A stretch of DNA of 64,000 bases. Origin: Christensenella intestinihominis (GTDB lineage Bacteria; Bacillota; Clostridia; Christensenellales; Christensenellaceae). Below, piece after piece: positions 46,769 to 54,899 of the stretch. The notes under the pieces are model-generated. The model worked only from the letters and a program-made list of their open reading frames with translations. It ran no database searches and was not told where the DNA came from. The stretch spans positions 1-64,000 of the forward strand of contig NZ_MAIQ01000011.1 of NCBI RefSeq assembly GCF_001678845.1, written 5' to 3'. The stretch's first letter is position 1. Each line of letters opens with the position of its first letter. Both the position numbers and the translations under genes were made by a program.

Positions 46769-47386
46769 ATGAATGAATATCAGGAACTGATCGACCTGCT
46801 GAACAGGAAAAGATTCCATGCCGAATTTTTTGAGGATGTAGCTTCCGCAAAAAAACGTGTGATGGAGCTGATTGCGGATGCAGGTTCCATAGGCATCGGC
46901 GGCAGCCAGACCGTTAAGGAATCGGGACTTTTTGACGAGGTCGTCGCCACCGGGAAAACCGTTTATTCCCAAACGCTCGAACGCAAAAAGGAAAACCCCG
47001 ATAATATGGCGGTATGGCGCAGCGCCATGGGCGCGGACGTATACCTTACGTCAACCAATGCCCTCACGCTCGAAGGAGACCTCATCAATATCGACGGCAA
47101 CGGCAACCGGGTGGCGGCGATGTTCTTCGGGCCGGACAAGGTAATTGTCCTGTGCGGTGTGAATAAAATCAGCAAAGGGCCGCACGACGCAATCGCGCGG
47201 ATTAAAAAGGTTGCCTGCCCCATGAACGCAAAGCGCCTCGGGCTCCCTACCCCATGCGCAACGGAAGGCGTGTGCCGGGACTGTGAGCTCCATGAACGCA
47301 TGTGCAAGGTAACGGTACGCATCCAGTATCCCCCCAACGGAAAAGAAATCCATGTCCTGTTGGTGAACGAAGCATTGGGATTTTAA
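46769..47386 (+). CDS. LUD-domain protein (LutC/YkgG-like)
   Basis: 205 residues. GIGGSQTVKESGLFDEV, YLTSTNALTLEGDLINID and VAAMFFGPDKVIVLCGVNKI are hallmarks of stand-alone LUD-domain proteins. Four cysteines cluster near the C-terminus (PCATEGVCRDCELHERMC) and may bind an Fe-S cluster or zinc. LutC-type proteins work with LutA/LutB in lactate oxidation, but neither is nearby. ATG 46769 has AGGAGG nine bases upstream. It is the first plus-strand gene, divergent from lepA; the shared upstream region contains TATAAT at 46709-46714 without a good -35. Confidence 0.85.
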   Translation: MNEYQELIDLLNRKRFHAEFFEDVASAKKRVMELIADAGSIGIGGSQTVKESGLFDEVVATGKTVYSQTLERKKENPDNMAVWRSAMGADVYLTSTNALTLEGDLINIDGNGNRVAAMFFGPDKVIVLCGVNKISKGPHDAIARIKKVACPMNAKRLGLPTPCATEGVCRDCELHERMCKVTVRIQYPPNGKEIHVLLVNEALGF

Positions 47387-47464
47387 GCGCCGTAGGCTTT
47401 ACAAATTATTGGAAAAACAGGCGTCCTCTTACAGCGGGCGCATAAATTAACAGGAGGCACTCTC

Positions 47465-49186
47465 ATGACTTATCAGGAAACTTACAGGGTCTGGAAAGAC
47501 GCCCTCACGGGTACGGAATATGAAGCGGAACTTGAGCTCGCCGCAAAGGATGAAGAAACATTGCAGGATTCCTTTTACAAGGAAATGGAATTCGGCACCG
47601 CAGGAATGCGCGGTATTATCGGTATGGGAACCAACCGCATGAATGTATTTACGGTAAAACGTGCGACCCAGGCGCTTGCAAACAATATCCTCGCGCACGG
47701 CGACCCGGTTTCCGGCGTCGCTGTCGCTTATGACACACGCAAATACAGCGACCTTTTTGCACGCGAAACGGCGGGCGTACTCTGCGCGAACGGCATCAAC
47801 GTATTTATGTATGATACGCCGCACAGCGTCCCCCAGCTTTCTTTCACCATCCTCGAGCTGAAAACGACGGCAGGCGTCGTCATCACCGCAAGCCACAATC
47901 CGCCCGAATACAATGGGTATAAGGTTTACGGCGAGGACGGCGGTCAATGCCCTGTCGCGGATTCCGACCGTATCACCGACTATATTTCCCGGATCGGCGA
48001 TATGTTCCACATTAAATCCATGCCGCTCGACGAGGCGGAACGCAAGGGCCTGCTGACCTATATCGGAAAGGACCTGGACGAAATTTATTTTGGGAAGGTG
48101 GAAGCCCTGTGCATTCATCCTGAAATTATGAAACAGGAAGCGGATAAACTGAATATTGTATATACGCCCCTTCACGGCACGGGTAACGTCCCGGTGCGGC
48201 GTGTTTTAAAGGACCTCGGGATCAAGCGGCTGCACGTCGTTCCGCAGCAGGAGCATCCTGATCCGGCTTTCCCGACCGTAAAGGCCCCCAATCCGGAGGA
48301 ACGGCAAAGCTTTGACCTCGCTATGGAGCTCGCAAACCAAAAGAATGCAAACCTGATCCTTGCCACCGACCCGGACAGCGACCGTCTTGGCGTCGCCATC
48401 CGCAACAGCGAACACGAATTTGTAATCCTGACGGGCAACCAGATCGGATGCCTGCTGATGGACTATGTGCTGTCGCAAAAGCAGAAAAATTTTGCCGGCG
48501 GCGAATTCGTCGTAAAATCGATTGTCACCAGCGATATGGTTGACGTAATCGCGCAGCATTACGGTGTGGAATTGCGTAGCGTATTTACGGGTTTTAAATT
48601 CATTGCGGAACAAATCAAGCTTTCCGAGCGTACGGGCAAGGGCAAATTTGTCTTTGGTTTCGAGGAAAGCTACGGATATTTACAGGGCGCGTTTGTACGT
48701 GACAAGGATGCGGTGCAGGCTGCCATGATGGTTGCGGAGGCCGCGTGCTGGTATAATTCCCTTGGGCGTACGCTGTACGAAGTCCTTACCGATATGTATG
48801 AAAAGTATGGCTGGTTTGAGGAACTGGTGGTTTCCAAAACACTGTATGGCAAGGAAGGCATCGAAAAAATACAAAACGCGGTCCGCACGCTCCGCGAAGC
48901 ATATCCTGAAAAAATCGGCGATTTTCCGGTGCTCGCGGTCCGGGATTATTTAAAGCAGGAGCGGATCGATATGCGCACAGGAAAGGCGGAGCCCCTCGAT
49001 ATGGAGCAATCGAATGTACTCTATTTTGAGCTCGACGGCGGACGGTTTATTATCCGGCCTTCCGGTACTGAGCCTAAATTGAAATCATATCTTTCCACTT
49101 CATCGATGGATAAGCAGGAAGCGGAATATCAACTTGTCAAACTAAAGGAGAGCGCGGTGAATCTCATCGACAATCTCACAAAATAA
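47465..49186 (+). CDS. pgcA: Phosphoglucomutase / phosphomannomutase (PgcA-type)
   Basis: 573 residues of the alpha-D-phosphohexomutase family. N-terminal FGTAGMRGIIGMGTNRMN, active serine in VVITASHNPPEYNGYKVY, metal-binding ATDPDSDRLGVA, sugar loop GFEESYGYL, and phosphate loop RPSGTEPKLKSY. It interconverts hexose 6- and 1-phosphates for glycogen, glycolipid or envelope sugar synthesis. AGGAGG precedes the ATG. The bacterial PgcA size fits. Confidence 0.95.
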   Translation: MTYQETYRVWKDALTGTEYEAELELAAKDEETLQDSFYKEMEFGTAGMRGIIGMGTNRMNVFTVKRATQALANNILAHGDPVSGVAVAYDTRKYSDLFARETAGVLCANGINVFMYDTPHSVPQLSFTILELKTTAGVVITASHNPPEYNGYKVYGEDGGQCPVADSDRITDYISRIGDMFHIKSMPLDEAERKGLLTYIGKDLDEIYFGKVEALCIHPEIMKQEADKLNIVYTPLHGTGNVPVRRVLKDLGIKRLHVVPQQEHPDPAFPTVKAPNPEERQSFDLAMELANQKNANLILATDPDSDRLGVAIRNSEHEFVILTGNQIGCLLMDYVLSQKQKNFAGGEFVVKSIVTSDMVDVIAQHYGVELRSVFTGFKFIAEQIKLSERTGKGKFVFGFEESYGYLQGAFVRDKDAVQAAMMVAEAACWYNSLGRTLYEVLTDMYEKYGWFEELVVSKTLYGKEGIEKIQNAVRTLREAYPEKIGDFPVLAVRDYLKQERIDMRTGKAEPLDMEQSNVLYFELDGGRFIIRPSGTEPKLKSYLSTSSMDKQEAEYQLVKLKESAVNLIDNLTK

Positions 49187-49202
49187 GGAGGAGATACAAA
49201 AA

Positions 49203-49505
49203 ATGGAAGCAGCAATCAGACACATGGTGGTATTTAATCTCAAGTATGACAAGGACGATCCTCGTGCCAAAGACTTTATTGAAACGGCAAAGAAGGTGTT
49301 CGCGGGAATCCCTTTTGCCAGAAACGTGATGCAATGCTGGGAAATCAGCCCTAAAAACAACTATACCTACGGCTTTTCGTTCGATTTTATGAAGCCTGAG
49401 GACTACGAAAGCTACAACAACCATCCCGACCATTGCAAATTTGTAGAAGAACGCTGGAATACCGAAGTAACGGATTTCATGGAAATTGATTTTAAAGAAA
49501 TGTAA
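49203..49505 (+). CDS. Dabb (stress-responsive A/B barrel) domain protein
   Basis: 100 residues: IRHMVVFNLKYD near the start, YGFSFDFMKPEDYESYNNHPDH in the middle and VTDFMEIDF at the end match the Dabb ferredoxin-like dimer fold. The role in bacteria is unclear. AAGGAGG precedes the ATG; it lies 17 bases after pgcA and probably shares its mRNA. A bidirectional terminator follows. Confidence 0.9.
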   Translation: MEAAIRHMVVFNLKYDKDDPRAKDFIETAKKVFAGIPFARNVMQCWEISPKNNYTYGFSFDFMKPEDYESYNNHPDHCKFVEERWNTEVTDFMEIDFKEM

Positions 49506-49520
49506 ATCGGCGGTTATTGC

Positions 49521-49562
49521 AAAAACCAGCCTGGCTTTTTTCGGAAAGTCAGGCTGGTTTTT
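49521..49562. terminator. Bidirectional terminator between Dabb and aldolase genes
   Basis: A 12-bp perfect stem AAAACCAGCCTG / CAGGCTGGTTTT with T-runs on both strands, serving the convergent units on either side. Confidence 0.9.
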
Positions 49563-49615
49563 GCATTTTCATTATTTCTATACCGTTTTGGGCCTTCTTA
49601 CTCCGGCCCATTTTG

Positions 49616-50416
49616 CTATTTCAGTTTTTCCGCAACGCGCTGCGCAATACGTTCAACCAACGCATCAAGGGCGGTCGGGCATTCCTTTACGGTCCCCGAC
49701 TGCGGCATAAAGTCAACATTGTTCGTCTCCTTCGCACCGCACAACGGTTCCCCGCCGCAGCGGTTCCCCATGTTCCCGCGCGTCTCAAGCAGCGGCTCGA
49801 TCTGCTTTTCGCTCAGGTAATTCGCCTTTCCCAGGATATTCTCGGTATACATCGTAATCATGGCATAATATTCCACGGACTCCAGGCGATAAAACGCCTG
49901 CAGAAGGTCCTTCCCCCATGTAAGCGCGCCGTGGTTTGATAGCAGTACTGCATTATGGGTTGTGCAGAAAGGCGCGATTGAATCCGGCACCTCCTGCGTG
50001 CCGGGTGTCGCATACCTGGCTACCGGAACGCTCCCAAGCAGCACGATCGGTTCCGTAAGCAGCGGGCGGTCAAGCGGAAGGCCCGCGATGGCGAATGCCG
50101 TCGCTGCCGGAGGATGCGCATGCGTTACCGCCATAATTTCCGGATTTTCCCGGTAGGCGCGAATATGCATCTTCACTTCCGTGGACGGCGCATAAGCCCC
50201 CTGCTTCAATATTTCCCCGTCAAGCGTCATTTCCACCAGCATATCCGCATCCATAAATCCCTTGGATACCCCTGTCGGGGTGGCAAGGATCACATCCTTT
50301 GCGATTTTGCAGCTGATGTTCCCGTCATTGGCGGCAACAAAACCCTTTTGATACATCCGCCTTCCAATATCGAGTATTTGCTCTTTTGCATCGCGCACAG
50401 ACAGATATGCCATCAT
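49616..50416 (-). CDS. Class II aldolase with a C-terminal helix resembling a microcompartment encapsulation peptide
   Basis: 266 residues of the FucA/AraD family. Catalytic Glu80 (STEVKMHI) and zinc ligands H99, H101 (THAHPP) and H162 (SNHGAL) are present. The enzyme should split a 1-phosphoketose into DHAP and an aldehyde. After the aldolase domain (about 1-215) come a linker with Cys/Gly and then an amphipathic helix TALDALVERIAQRVAEKL (248-265), which is not part of the usual fold and looks like an encapsulation peptide. Either of two adjacent ATGs (50416, 50413) may be used; the first overlaps the mtnA stop. Confidence 0.88.
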   Translation of the reverse strand: MMAYLSVRDAKEQILDIGRRMYQKGFVAANDGNISCKIAKDVILATPTGVSKGFMDADMLVEMTLDGEILKQGAYAPSTEVKMHIRAYRENPEIMAVTHAHPPAATAFAIAGLPLDRPLLTEPIVLLGSVPVARYATPGTQEVPDSIAPFCTTHNAVLLSNHGALTWGKDLLQAFYRLESVEYYAMITMYTENILGKANYLSEKQIEPLLETRGNMGNRCGGEPLCGAKETNNVDFMPQSGTVKECPTALDALVERIAQRVAEKLK

Positions 50417-51495
50417 TATTTTCCCGCCCTTTGCTTTTTATCAAAAATCTCCTTCAGGGAAATGTCGTACGGCGGATAGGCTACTCCATGCTCCGTAATG
50501 ATCGCCGTAATGAATTCCGCATCCGTTACGTCAAAGCTTGGATTATACACCTTCACGCCTTCGGGTGCCATGCGTTTTTCATACCACATTTCCGTAACTT
50601 CCTCCGCAGGCCGCAGTTCGATGTGGATATCCCCGCCCGATTTGCAATCCATATCGATCGTCGATGTCGGGGCGCATACGTAAAACGGAATCCGGAATTG
50701 TTTCGCCGCAAGCGCCACATAAGACGTGCCGATCTTATTCGCCGCATCGCCGTTTGCCGCAACGCGGTCGCAGCCAACAAACACGGCGTCAACCCATCCC
50801 TGTTTCATAACGGAAGGCGCCATATTGTCACAAATCAGCGTCGTATCGATCCCCGCCTCCGTAAGCTCAAACGCCGTAAGCCGTGCTCCCTGCAGCAACG
50901 GACGCGTTTCATCGCAGAATACGTGGAAGCCATATCCCCGCTCCTGTCCGAGGTACATGGGCGCCGTGGCCGTGCCATACCTTGAAGTGGCAAGCTGCCC
51001 CGCATTGCAATGAGTCAAAAGTCCCATGCCCGGCTTCAGCAACGCAAGGCCGTTTTCGCCGATTGCCTTGCACACGCGGATATCCTCCGCCTTAATTTCA
51101 TTGGCCTCATGCAGCAGCAGTTTTTTAATTTCCGCAACGGGCTTTTCCCTATTGGCGCGAACCACACCATCCATCCGCTTCAGCGCCCAGGAAAGATTCA
51201 CCGCTGTCGGCCGGGCAGAATCCAAATAATCCCTCGCCGCCTCAAACTTCGCATAAAACGCATCAAAATCGGTTTCCTCAATTTCCTTTGCCGCAAGGTA
51301 AATACCAAAGGCCGCGGAAACGCCAATTGCGGGCGCACCGCGCACCTGCAGCAAATAAATTGCGTCCCAGATGCTTTTCTGGTCTTTCAGTCGCAGGATT
51401 TCCCGCCGTCCCGGCAACTGGGTCTGGTCAATAATCAAAAGGGCGCTGTCCTCATCGTCGAGCGCCACCGTTTCCATATCAAAAATCGTCTCCAT
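50416..51495 (-). CDS. mtnA: Methylthioribose-1-phosphate isomerase (MtnA) or 5-deoxyribose-1-phosphate isomerase
   Basis: 359 residues of the MtnA/eIF2B-alpha fold. [19 protein letters not shown], catalytic C163 ([10 protein letters not shown]) and D243 ([11 protein letters not shown]), and [15 protein letters not shown] are present. It converts an aldose 1-phosphate such as 5-methylthioribose-1-P to the 1-phosphoketose. The usual later methionine-salvage genes (mtnB, mtnC, mtnD) are absent; a class II aldolase follows directly, as in the DHAP-shunt type of 5-deoxyadenosine/methylthioadenosine salvage. ATG 51495 has GGGAG upstream; a longer in-frame reading (to 51621) overlaps the upstream gene. 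Confidence 0.9.
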   Translation of the reverse strand: METIFDMETVALDDEDSALLIIDQTQLPGRREILRLKDQKSIWDAIYLLQVRGAPAIGVSAAFGIYLAAKEIEETDFDAFYAKFEAARDYLDSARPTAVNLSWALKRMDGVVRANREKPVAEIKKLLLHEANEIKAEDIRVCKAIGENGLALLKPGMGLLTHCNAGQLATSRYGTATAPMYLGQERGYGFHVFCDETRPLLQGARLTAFELTEAGIDTTLICDNMAPSVMKQGWVDAVFVGCDRVAANGDAANKIGTSYVALAAKQFRIPFYVCAPTSTIDMDCKSGGDIHIELRPAEEVTEMWYEKRMAPEGVKVYNPSFDVTDAEFITAIITEHGVAYPPYDISLKEIFDKKQRAGK

Positions 51496-51508
51496 CGCTT
51501 CTCCCGGT

Positions 51509-52090
51509 TTACTTCTTTTTTTCGCTTCTATAGCCGACGCGCGTATAGCCCTGTTTCTTTTCCGGTTCAGTGTCCTGCTCTTTTTCCTTGGGCACTGCCG
51601 GAGGCGTATCCACCGGCTCAAAATCGGTCGTCAAATATTTCGCATATTCCTCATAGGGAACGGAATTGGTGTTCTGGCTGGGAGGCTCTTCCTCCTCCAA
51701 AAGCTGGTCAAGCTCGCGGTGCAGGGCCTCGAATCCTGCCGTAAGGTCGGAAACCGGATCGCCCGCCTCCATGGCCGGAACCTCCGGGCTTACGTCCTCT
51801 TCCGCCTCTTCGCCGTTTTGGCTAAACCTTTTTTCTCCATCCCATGTGAGCGCTTCCGGGATGGCAACTACCATATTAATGGCGGCATCTCCCTCCTGGA
51901 AGGTGCATACAGCGGCGCACACTACGATTTGCCCCTCCCGCGCGCCAAGCTTGTCCGCCACCAGGAATGGCTGGCCTGACGCCTGCATGGTCTCCATATC
52001 AACCGGAACCGCAATAAGAAGCTCCGCCCCGTATAATTCGTCGGATTTTGTAATGCTTTTTGCGTTTCCAACAATTTTGGCTAATTGCAT
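51509..52090 (-). CDS. EutN/CcmL-type microcompartment vertex protein with a long acidic tail
   Basis: 193 residues. Residues 1-83 follow the EutN/CcmL (BMC-P pentamer) pattern closely: [20 protein letters not shown], then LLIAVPVD, the [15 protein letters not shown] turn, and [10 protein letters not shown] at the end. Residues 84-193 are a non-family tail, Glu/Pro-rich, ending in basic [13 protein letters not shown]. Usual family length is 85-110. AGGAGG precedes the ATG and a TTGACA promoter lies 40-70 bases upstream. No BMC-H shell gene is in the window. It is the first gene of the mtnA-aldolase unit. Confidence 0.82.
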   Translation of the reverse strand: MQLAKIVGNAKSITKSDELYGAELLIAVPVDMETMQASGQPFLVADKLGAREGQIVVCAAVCTFQEGDAAINMVVAIPEALTWDGEKRFSQNGEEAEEDVSPEVPAMEAGDPVSDLTAGFEALHRELDQLLEEEEPPSQNTNSVPYEEYAKYLTTDFEPVDTPPAVPKEKEQDTEPEKKQGYTRVGYRSEKKK

Positions 52091-52128
52091 GCCTGTTCCT
52101 CCTCATTCGCTAGATGCCTTCGTATTTC

Positions 52129-52157
52129 ATATTAATATCTGGAAAACACAATGTCAA
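52129..52157 (-). promoter_or_regulatory. Promoter of the EutN-mtnA-aldolase unit
   Basis: TTGACA (52152-52157), 17-base spacer and TAATAT (52129-52134), downstream of the terminator of the preceding operon, so the three genes form their own unit. Confidence 0.75.
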
Positions 52158-52181
52158 CCGCACGGGGAAAATCCCTTGCGC

Positions 52182-52213
52182 AAAAAGGCCGCTGCAGCGT
52201 ATCTGCGGCGGTC
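52182..52213 (-). terminator. Terminator of the sugar operon
   Basis: Stem GACCGCCGCAG / CTGCAGCGGCC (one mismatch and one G-U pair) with loop ATACG, followed by TTTTT, 62 bases past the epimerase gene. Confidence 0.8.
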
Positions 52214-52274
52214 TTTTCGTTTGGGTATCTGCCGAAGCAAATAGTAATACATATTATAATATAGAGAGGAAATA

Positions 52275-53117
52275 TTATACTCCGTATTTTTGCATCATTT
52301 TCCTTGCGAAATCGATGCTCTCCCGCACAAACGTATCGCCATCCGGCGCGAGTTTGCGCCATACCCATGTGCTCATATTGTCCGTACAGTCGGAAAAGCC
52401 CTCGAACCCAAGGTAACCGTCAAAACCGATTTCCTTGAACGCCCGGAAAACGCCATCCCAGTCTACATGTCCCGTCCCCGGGATTCCGCGGTCATTTTCA
52501 CACATATGGAAATTGGAAAGCTTGCTTCCCGCCGTCACAACCGCATCATGGAAACTCTTTTCCTCTACGTTCATATGATAGGAATCGAGATGGATAAATA
52601 CATTCGGTTCGCCGATCATATCCACCAGGCGCACCGCTTCTTCCGCCGTGTTGAGCAGGTAGGATTCATACCGCGTAACCGGCTCAAACGCAATCGACAT
52701 GCCGAAATCCGCCGCATACCGCGCAAGCTCGCGCATGCTGTCGGCGCTGAACTGCCATTCCTCTTCGCTGGGCATCTTTTTCGCATCCTTTAAATACTGC
52801 GAATAAATTACGCCCGAAAACATCTTCGCTCCCGCTTCGGCGGATGCTTTGATGCAGTCCTTCAGGTATCTGACGCCGTTCTTCCGAATCTCCGGGTCAA
52901 AAGAAGTGACGTCCACGTCGTCCGCAAGCAGAACATTTGAGGTTGCCACTTCAAACCCGTCAAGGCGTTCTTTTACCGCCTTCGGGTCAAAAAGGTCAAG
53001 ACGCATCAGCGGAATTTCAATAAAGTCGAATCCCCATTCCTTCACCTTGTCGATGATGTCCAGCGTATCGTTCGACCATTCGCTGCACCATTCATATGCA
53101 TGTATTCCAAGTTTCAT
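52275..53117 (-). CDS. D-tagatose/D-allulose 3-epimerase-like TIM-barrel protein
   Basis: 280 residues. The AP-endonuclease-2-like barrel has the metal ligands of ketose 3-epimerases: Glu in AFEPVTRYESY, Asp in HLDSYHMNVEE, His in NFHMCENDRG and Glu in GFEGF, together with GIPGTGHVDW. The reaction would be C3 epimerisation of a free ketose or ketose phosphate. ATG 53117 follows the kinase stop by one base, with AGGAAAGGA upstream. It is the last gene of the sugar operon. Confidence 0.82.
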   Translation of the reverse strand: MKLGIHAYEWCSEWSNDTLDIIDKVKEWGFDFIEIPLMRLDLFDPKAVKERLDGFEVATSNVLLADDVDVTSFDPEIRKNGVRYLKDCIKASAEAGAKMFSGVIYSQYLKDAKKMPSEEEWQFSADSMRELARYAADFGMSIAFEPVTRYESYLLNTAEEAVRLVDMIGEPNVFIHLDSYHMNVEEKSFHDAVVTAGSKLSNFHMCENDRGIPGTGHVDWDGVFRAFKEIGFDGYLGFEGFSDCTDNMSTWVWRKLAPDGDTFVRESIDFARKMMQKYGV

Positions 53118-53118
53118 T

Positions 53119-54063
53119 TTATCTTTTCCTTTCCTGTTCCATAAACGCTTCCACCTGTTCACACTTTGGAATCGATGTCTGCGCGCCCTTTACAGTCGTG
53201 CTGATCGCGGAAGCCACAGAAGCAAATTCAACAGCCTCCGCAATGCCCTTGCCATTTGAAAGCGCTGCCGTAAACGCGCCGAGGAACACATCGCCCGCGG
53301 CTGTCGTATCGATTGCCTCTACCCGGGGCGGCAGAAATTTTTGCATCTCTTCCCCCGTCCATGCCAAACATCCGTCTTTTCCCAATGTAATCAGCGGATT
53401 ATGGAAGCCCATGCCGCGCAGAACCTTCATGCATTCCTGTGCCGAGGCATCGCCGGTCACCTTCATCCCCGCGAGCTGTCCCGCCTCAATCTCATTCGGT
53501 TTAATAAAATCGATCAGCGGCGGAATATCCCCGGGAATCGGTTTTTTCGGAACGGGAGCCGGGTCCATCACAACCGTCATTCCCTTGCTTTTTGCCATAC
53601 GTACCGCCGCAAACAGCGTTTCCGCCGGGATTTCAGCCGTGACCAGTAAAAAATCGTACTGTTCAAAGAGCGCTTCATATTCCTTCACATCTTCCGGCGT
53701 TATAAGCGCGTTTGCCCCTGGCGTAAAGGAAATTGAATTAATTCCCTCGGCGTCGATGCGAATCATGGCAACGCCTGCCGTTTCTCCCGGTTCAATCAGG
53801 ATATTTGAGATATCGACCCCATCCTCCTGCATCGCCGCAAGCAGTTCCTTGCTGAACAAATCGTCGCCCAGCTTGCCAAAGAAGCCGACGTCTCCGCCGA
53901 GCCGTGCCGCGGCGACCGCCTGGTTTCCGCTTTTCCCGCCCGGGAATGTCGCAAAATTATCCGTTGCCACCGTCTCGGCCGGTGCAGGCATGCGTTCCAT
54001 AAACATCGTAAGGTCCATGTTAATGCTGCCCATGCATAAAATACGGTTCTTATGCTTTTCCAT
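53119..54063 (-). CDS. PfkB-family carbohydrate kinase (ribokinase-like)
   Basis: 314 residues: N-terminal GSINMDLTM and substrate-site GGKSGNQAVAAARLGG, C-terminal ATP/catalytic motif AIDTTAAGDVFLGAF with the base Asp. Ribokinase has DTTGAGD here, so one Gly is Ala. It probably phosphorylates the imported sugar or nucleoside. ATG 54063 overlaps the end of the BtpA gene, with GGAG eight bases upstream. Confidence 0.92.
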   Translation of the reverse strand: MEKHKNRILCMGSINMDLTMFMERMPAPAETVATDNFATFPGGKSGNQAVAAARLGGDVGFFGKLGDDLFSKELLAAMQEDGVDISNILIEPGETAGVAMIRIDAEGINSISFTPGANALITPEDVKEYEALFEQYDFLLVTAEIPAETLFAAVRMAKSKGMTVVMDPAPVPKKPIPGDIPPLIDFIKPNEIEAGQLAGMKVTGDASAQECMKVLRGMGFHNPLITLGKDGCLAWTGEEMQKFLPPRVEAIDTTAAGDVFLGAFTAALSNGKGIAEAVEFASVASAISTTVKGAQTSIPKCEQVEAFMEQERKR

Positions 54064-54886
54064 TGCGAATACTCCATACCTCGTCCATGAACCTCCTGGT
54101 GCGTTCAAGGCTCACCGGTTTTTTCCAGTCGTTGTCTTCCTTGAAATAGCTCCCAACGATTGCGCCATCGGAATATTTCAGCAATTCCCGTGCATTTTCG
54201 CTCGTCGTGCCGCTTCCAAGGAACACCGGCACATCCACATGCTCTGAAAATTCGCGCACCTTTTCGGGCGTGGGCGCAATTCCCGTTTCAAAGCCTGTAA
54301 CGATAAGCGCTTCCGCTCCTTCGGTAACCGCATCGTTCGCCTGTTCTGCAAGCGTCCTGTCGGAAATAATGAAGTGGCTTCCATGCTTTACATTTACGTC
54401 GCACAGAAACAATACATCGTCGCGCGCATCGAGGGCAGTACGGTATCTCGCAAGCTTTCCGCCCACGCCTTCAAGGATACCGGCATGTGAAACATAGGCG
54501 TTTACCCATTCAAACACGCGAATCCAGCGCGCTCCGGCGGCAATTGCGATTGCAAGCGCCTGCTTACAGCCGTTAAGGTGGCAGTTTACTCCAATCGGGA
54601 TTTTGACATTCTGCTTTACATTCACTGCCGCCGCCGTCATTGCCGCAACCGTTTCGTCCCCGATGTCCTGCCCTTTGACATATGGATAATCCCAGATGTT
54701 TTCAATTTGCAGGCCGTCCACGCCGCCCTCTTCCAGAAGCTGAGCTTCCCTGACCGCGGTATCTATAATCTGCTGCATGCACATATTCTTCTTATCGTAC
54801 ATCGGCGAACCGGGAAGCGGCCGCAGGTGCACCATGCCAATGATCGGCTTTTCGTGAGTAAAAATCGATTTCAGGTCCTGTCCCAT
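54050..54886 (-). CDS. BtpA/SgcQ-family TIM-barrel protein
   Basis: 278 residues: IIGMVHLRPLPGSPMY, EGGVDGLQIENIWDYPY, PIGVNCHLNGCKQALAIA and VFLGSGTTSEN are typical of the BtpA/SgcQ family. BtpA was named for a photosystem I role in cyanobacteria, but heterotroph members sit in sugar operons (as SgcQ does) with unknown activity; the barrel suggests an aldolase- or isomerase-like enzyme. Here it lies between a DUF4432 epimerase and a PfkB kinase. AAGGAG precedes the ATG. Confidence 0.9.
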   Translation of the reverse strand: MGQDLKSIFTHEKPIIGMVHLRPLPGSPMYDKKNMCMQQIIDTAVREAQLLEEGGVDGLQIENIWDYPYVKGQDIGDETVAAMTAAAVNVKQNVKIPIGVNCHLNGCKQALAIAIAAGARWIRVFEWVNAYVSHAGILEGVGGKLARYRTALDARDDVLFLCDVNVKHGSHFIISDRTLAEQANDAVTEGAEALIVTGFETGIAPTPEKVREFSEHVDVPVFLGSGTTSENARELLKYSDGAIVGSYFKEDNDWKKPVSLERTRRFMDEVWSIRNGKA

Positions 54887-54899
54887 AACTCTCTTCTCC

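Noticed and set aside
49203-49505. Dabb protein as part of the EutN-mtnA-aldolase unit
   Set aside because: It is on the opposite strand, is joined to pgcA by a short gap, and is separated from the aldolase by a bidirectional terminator.
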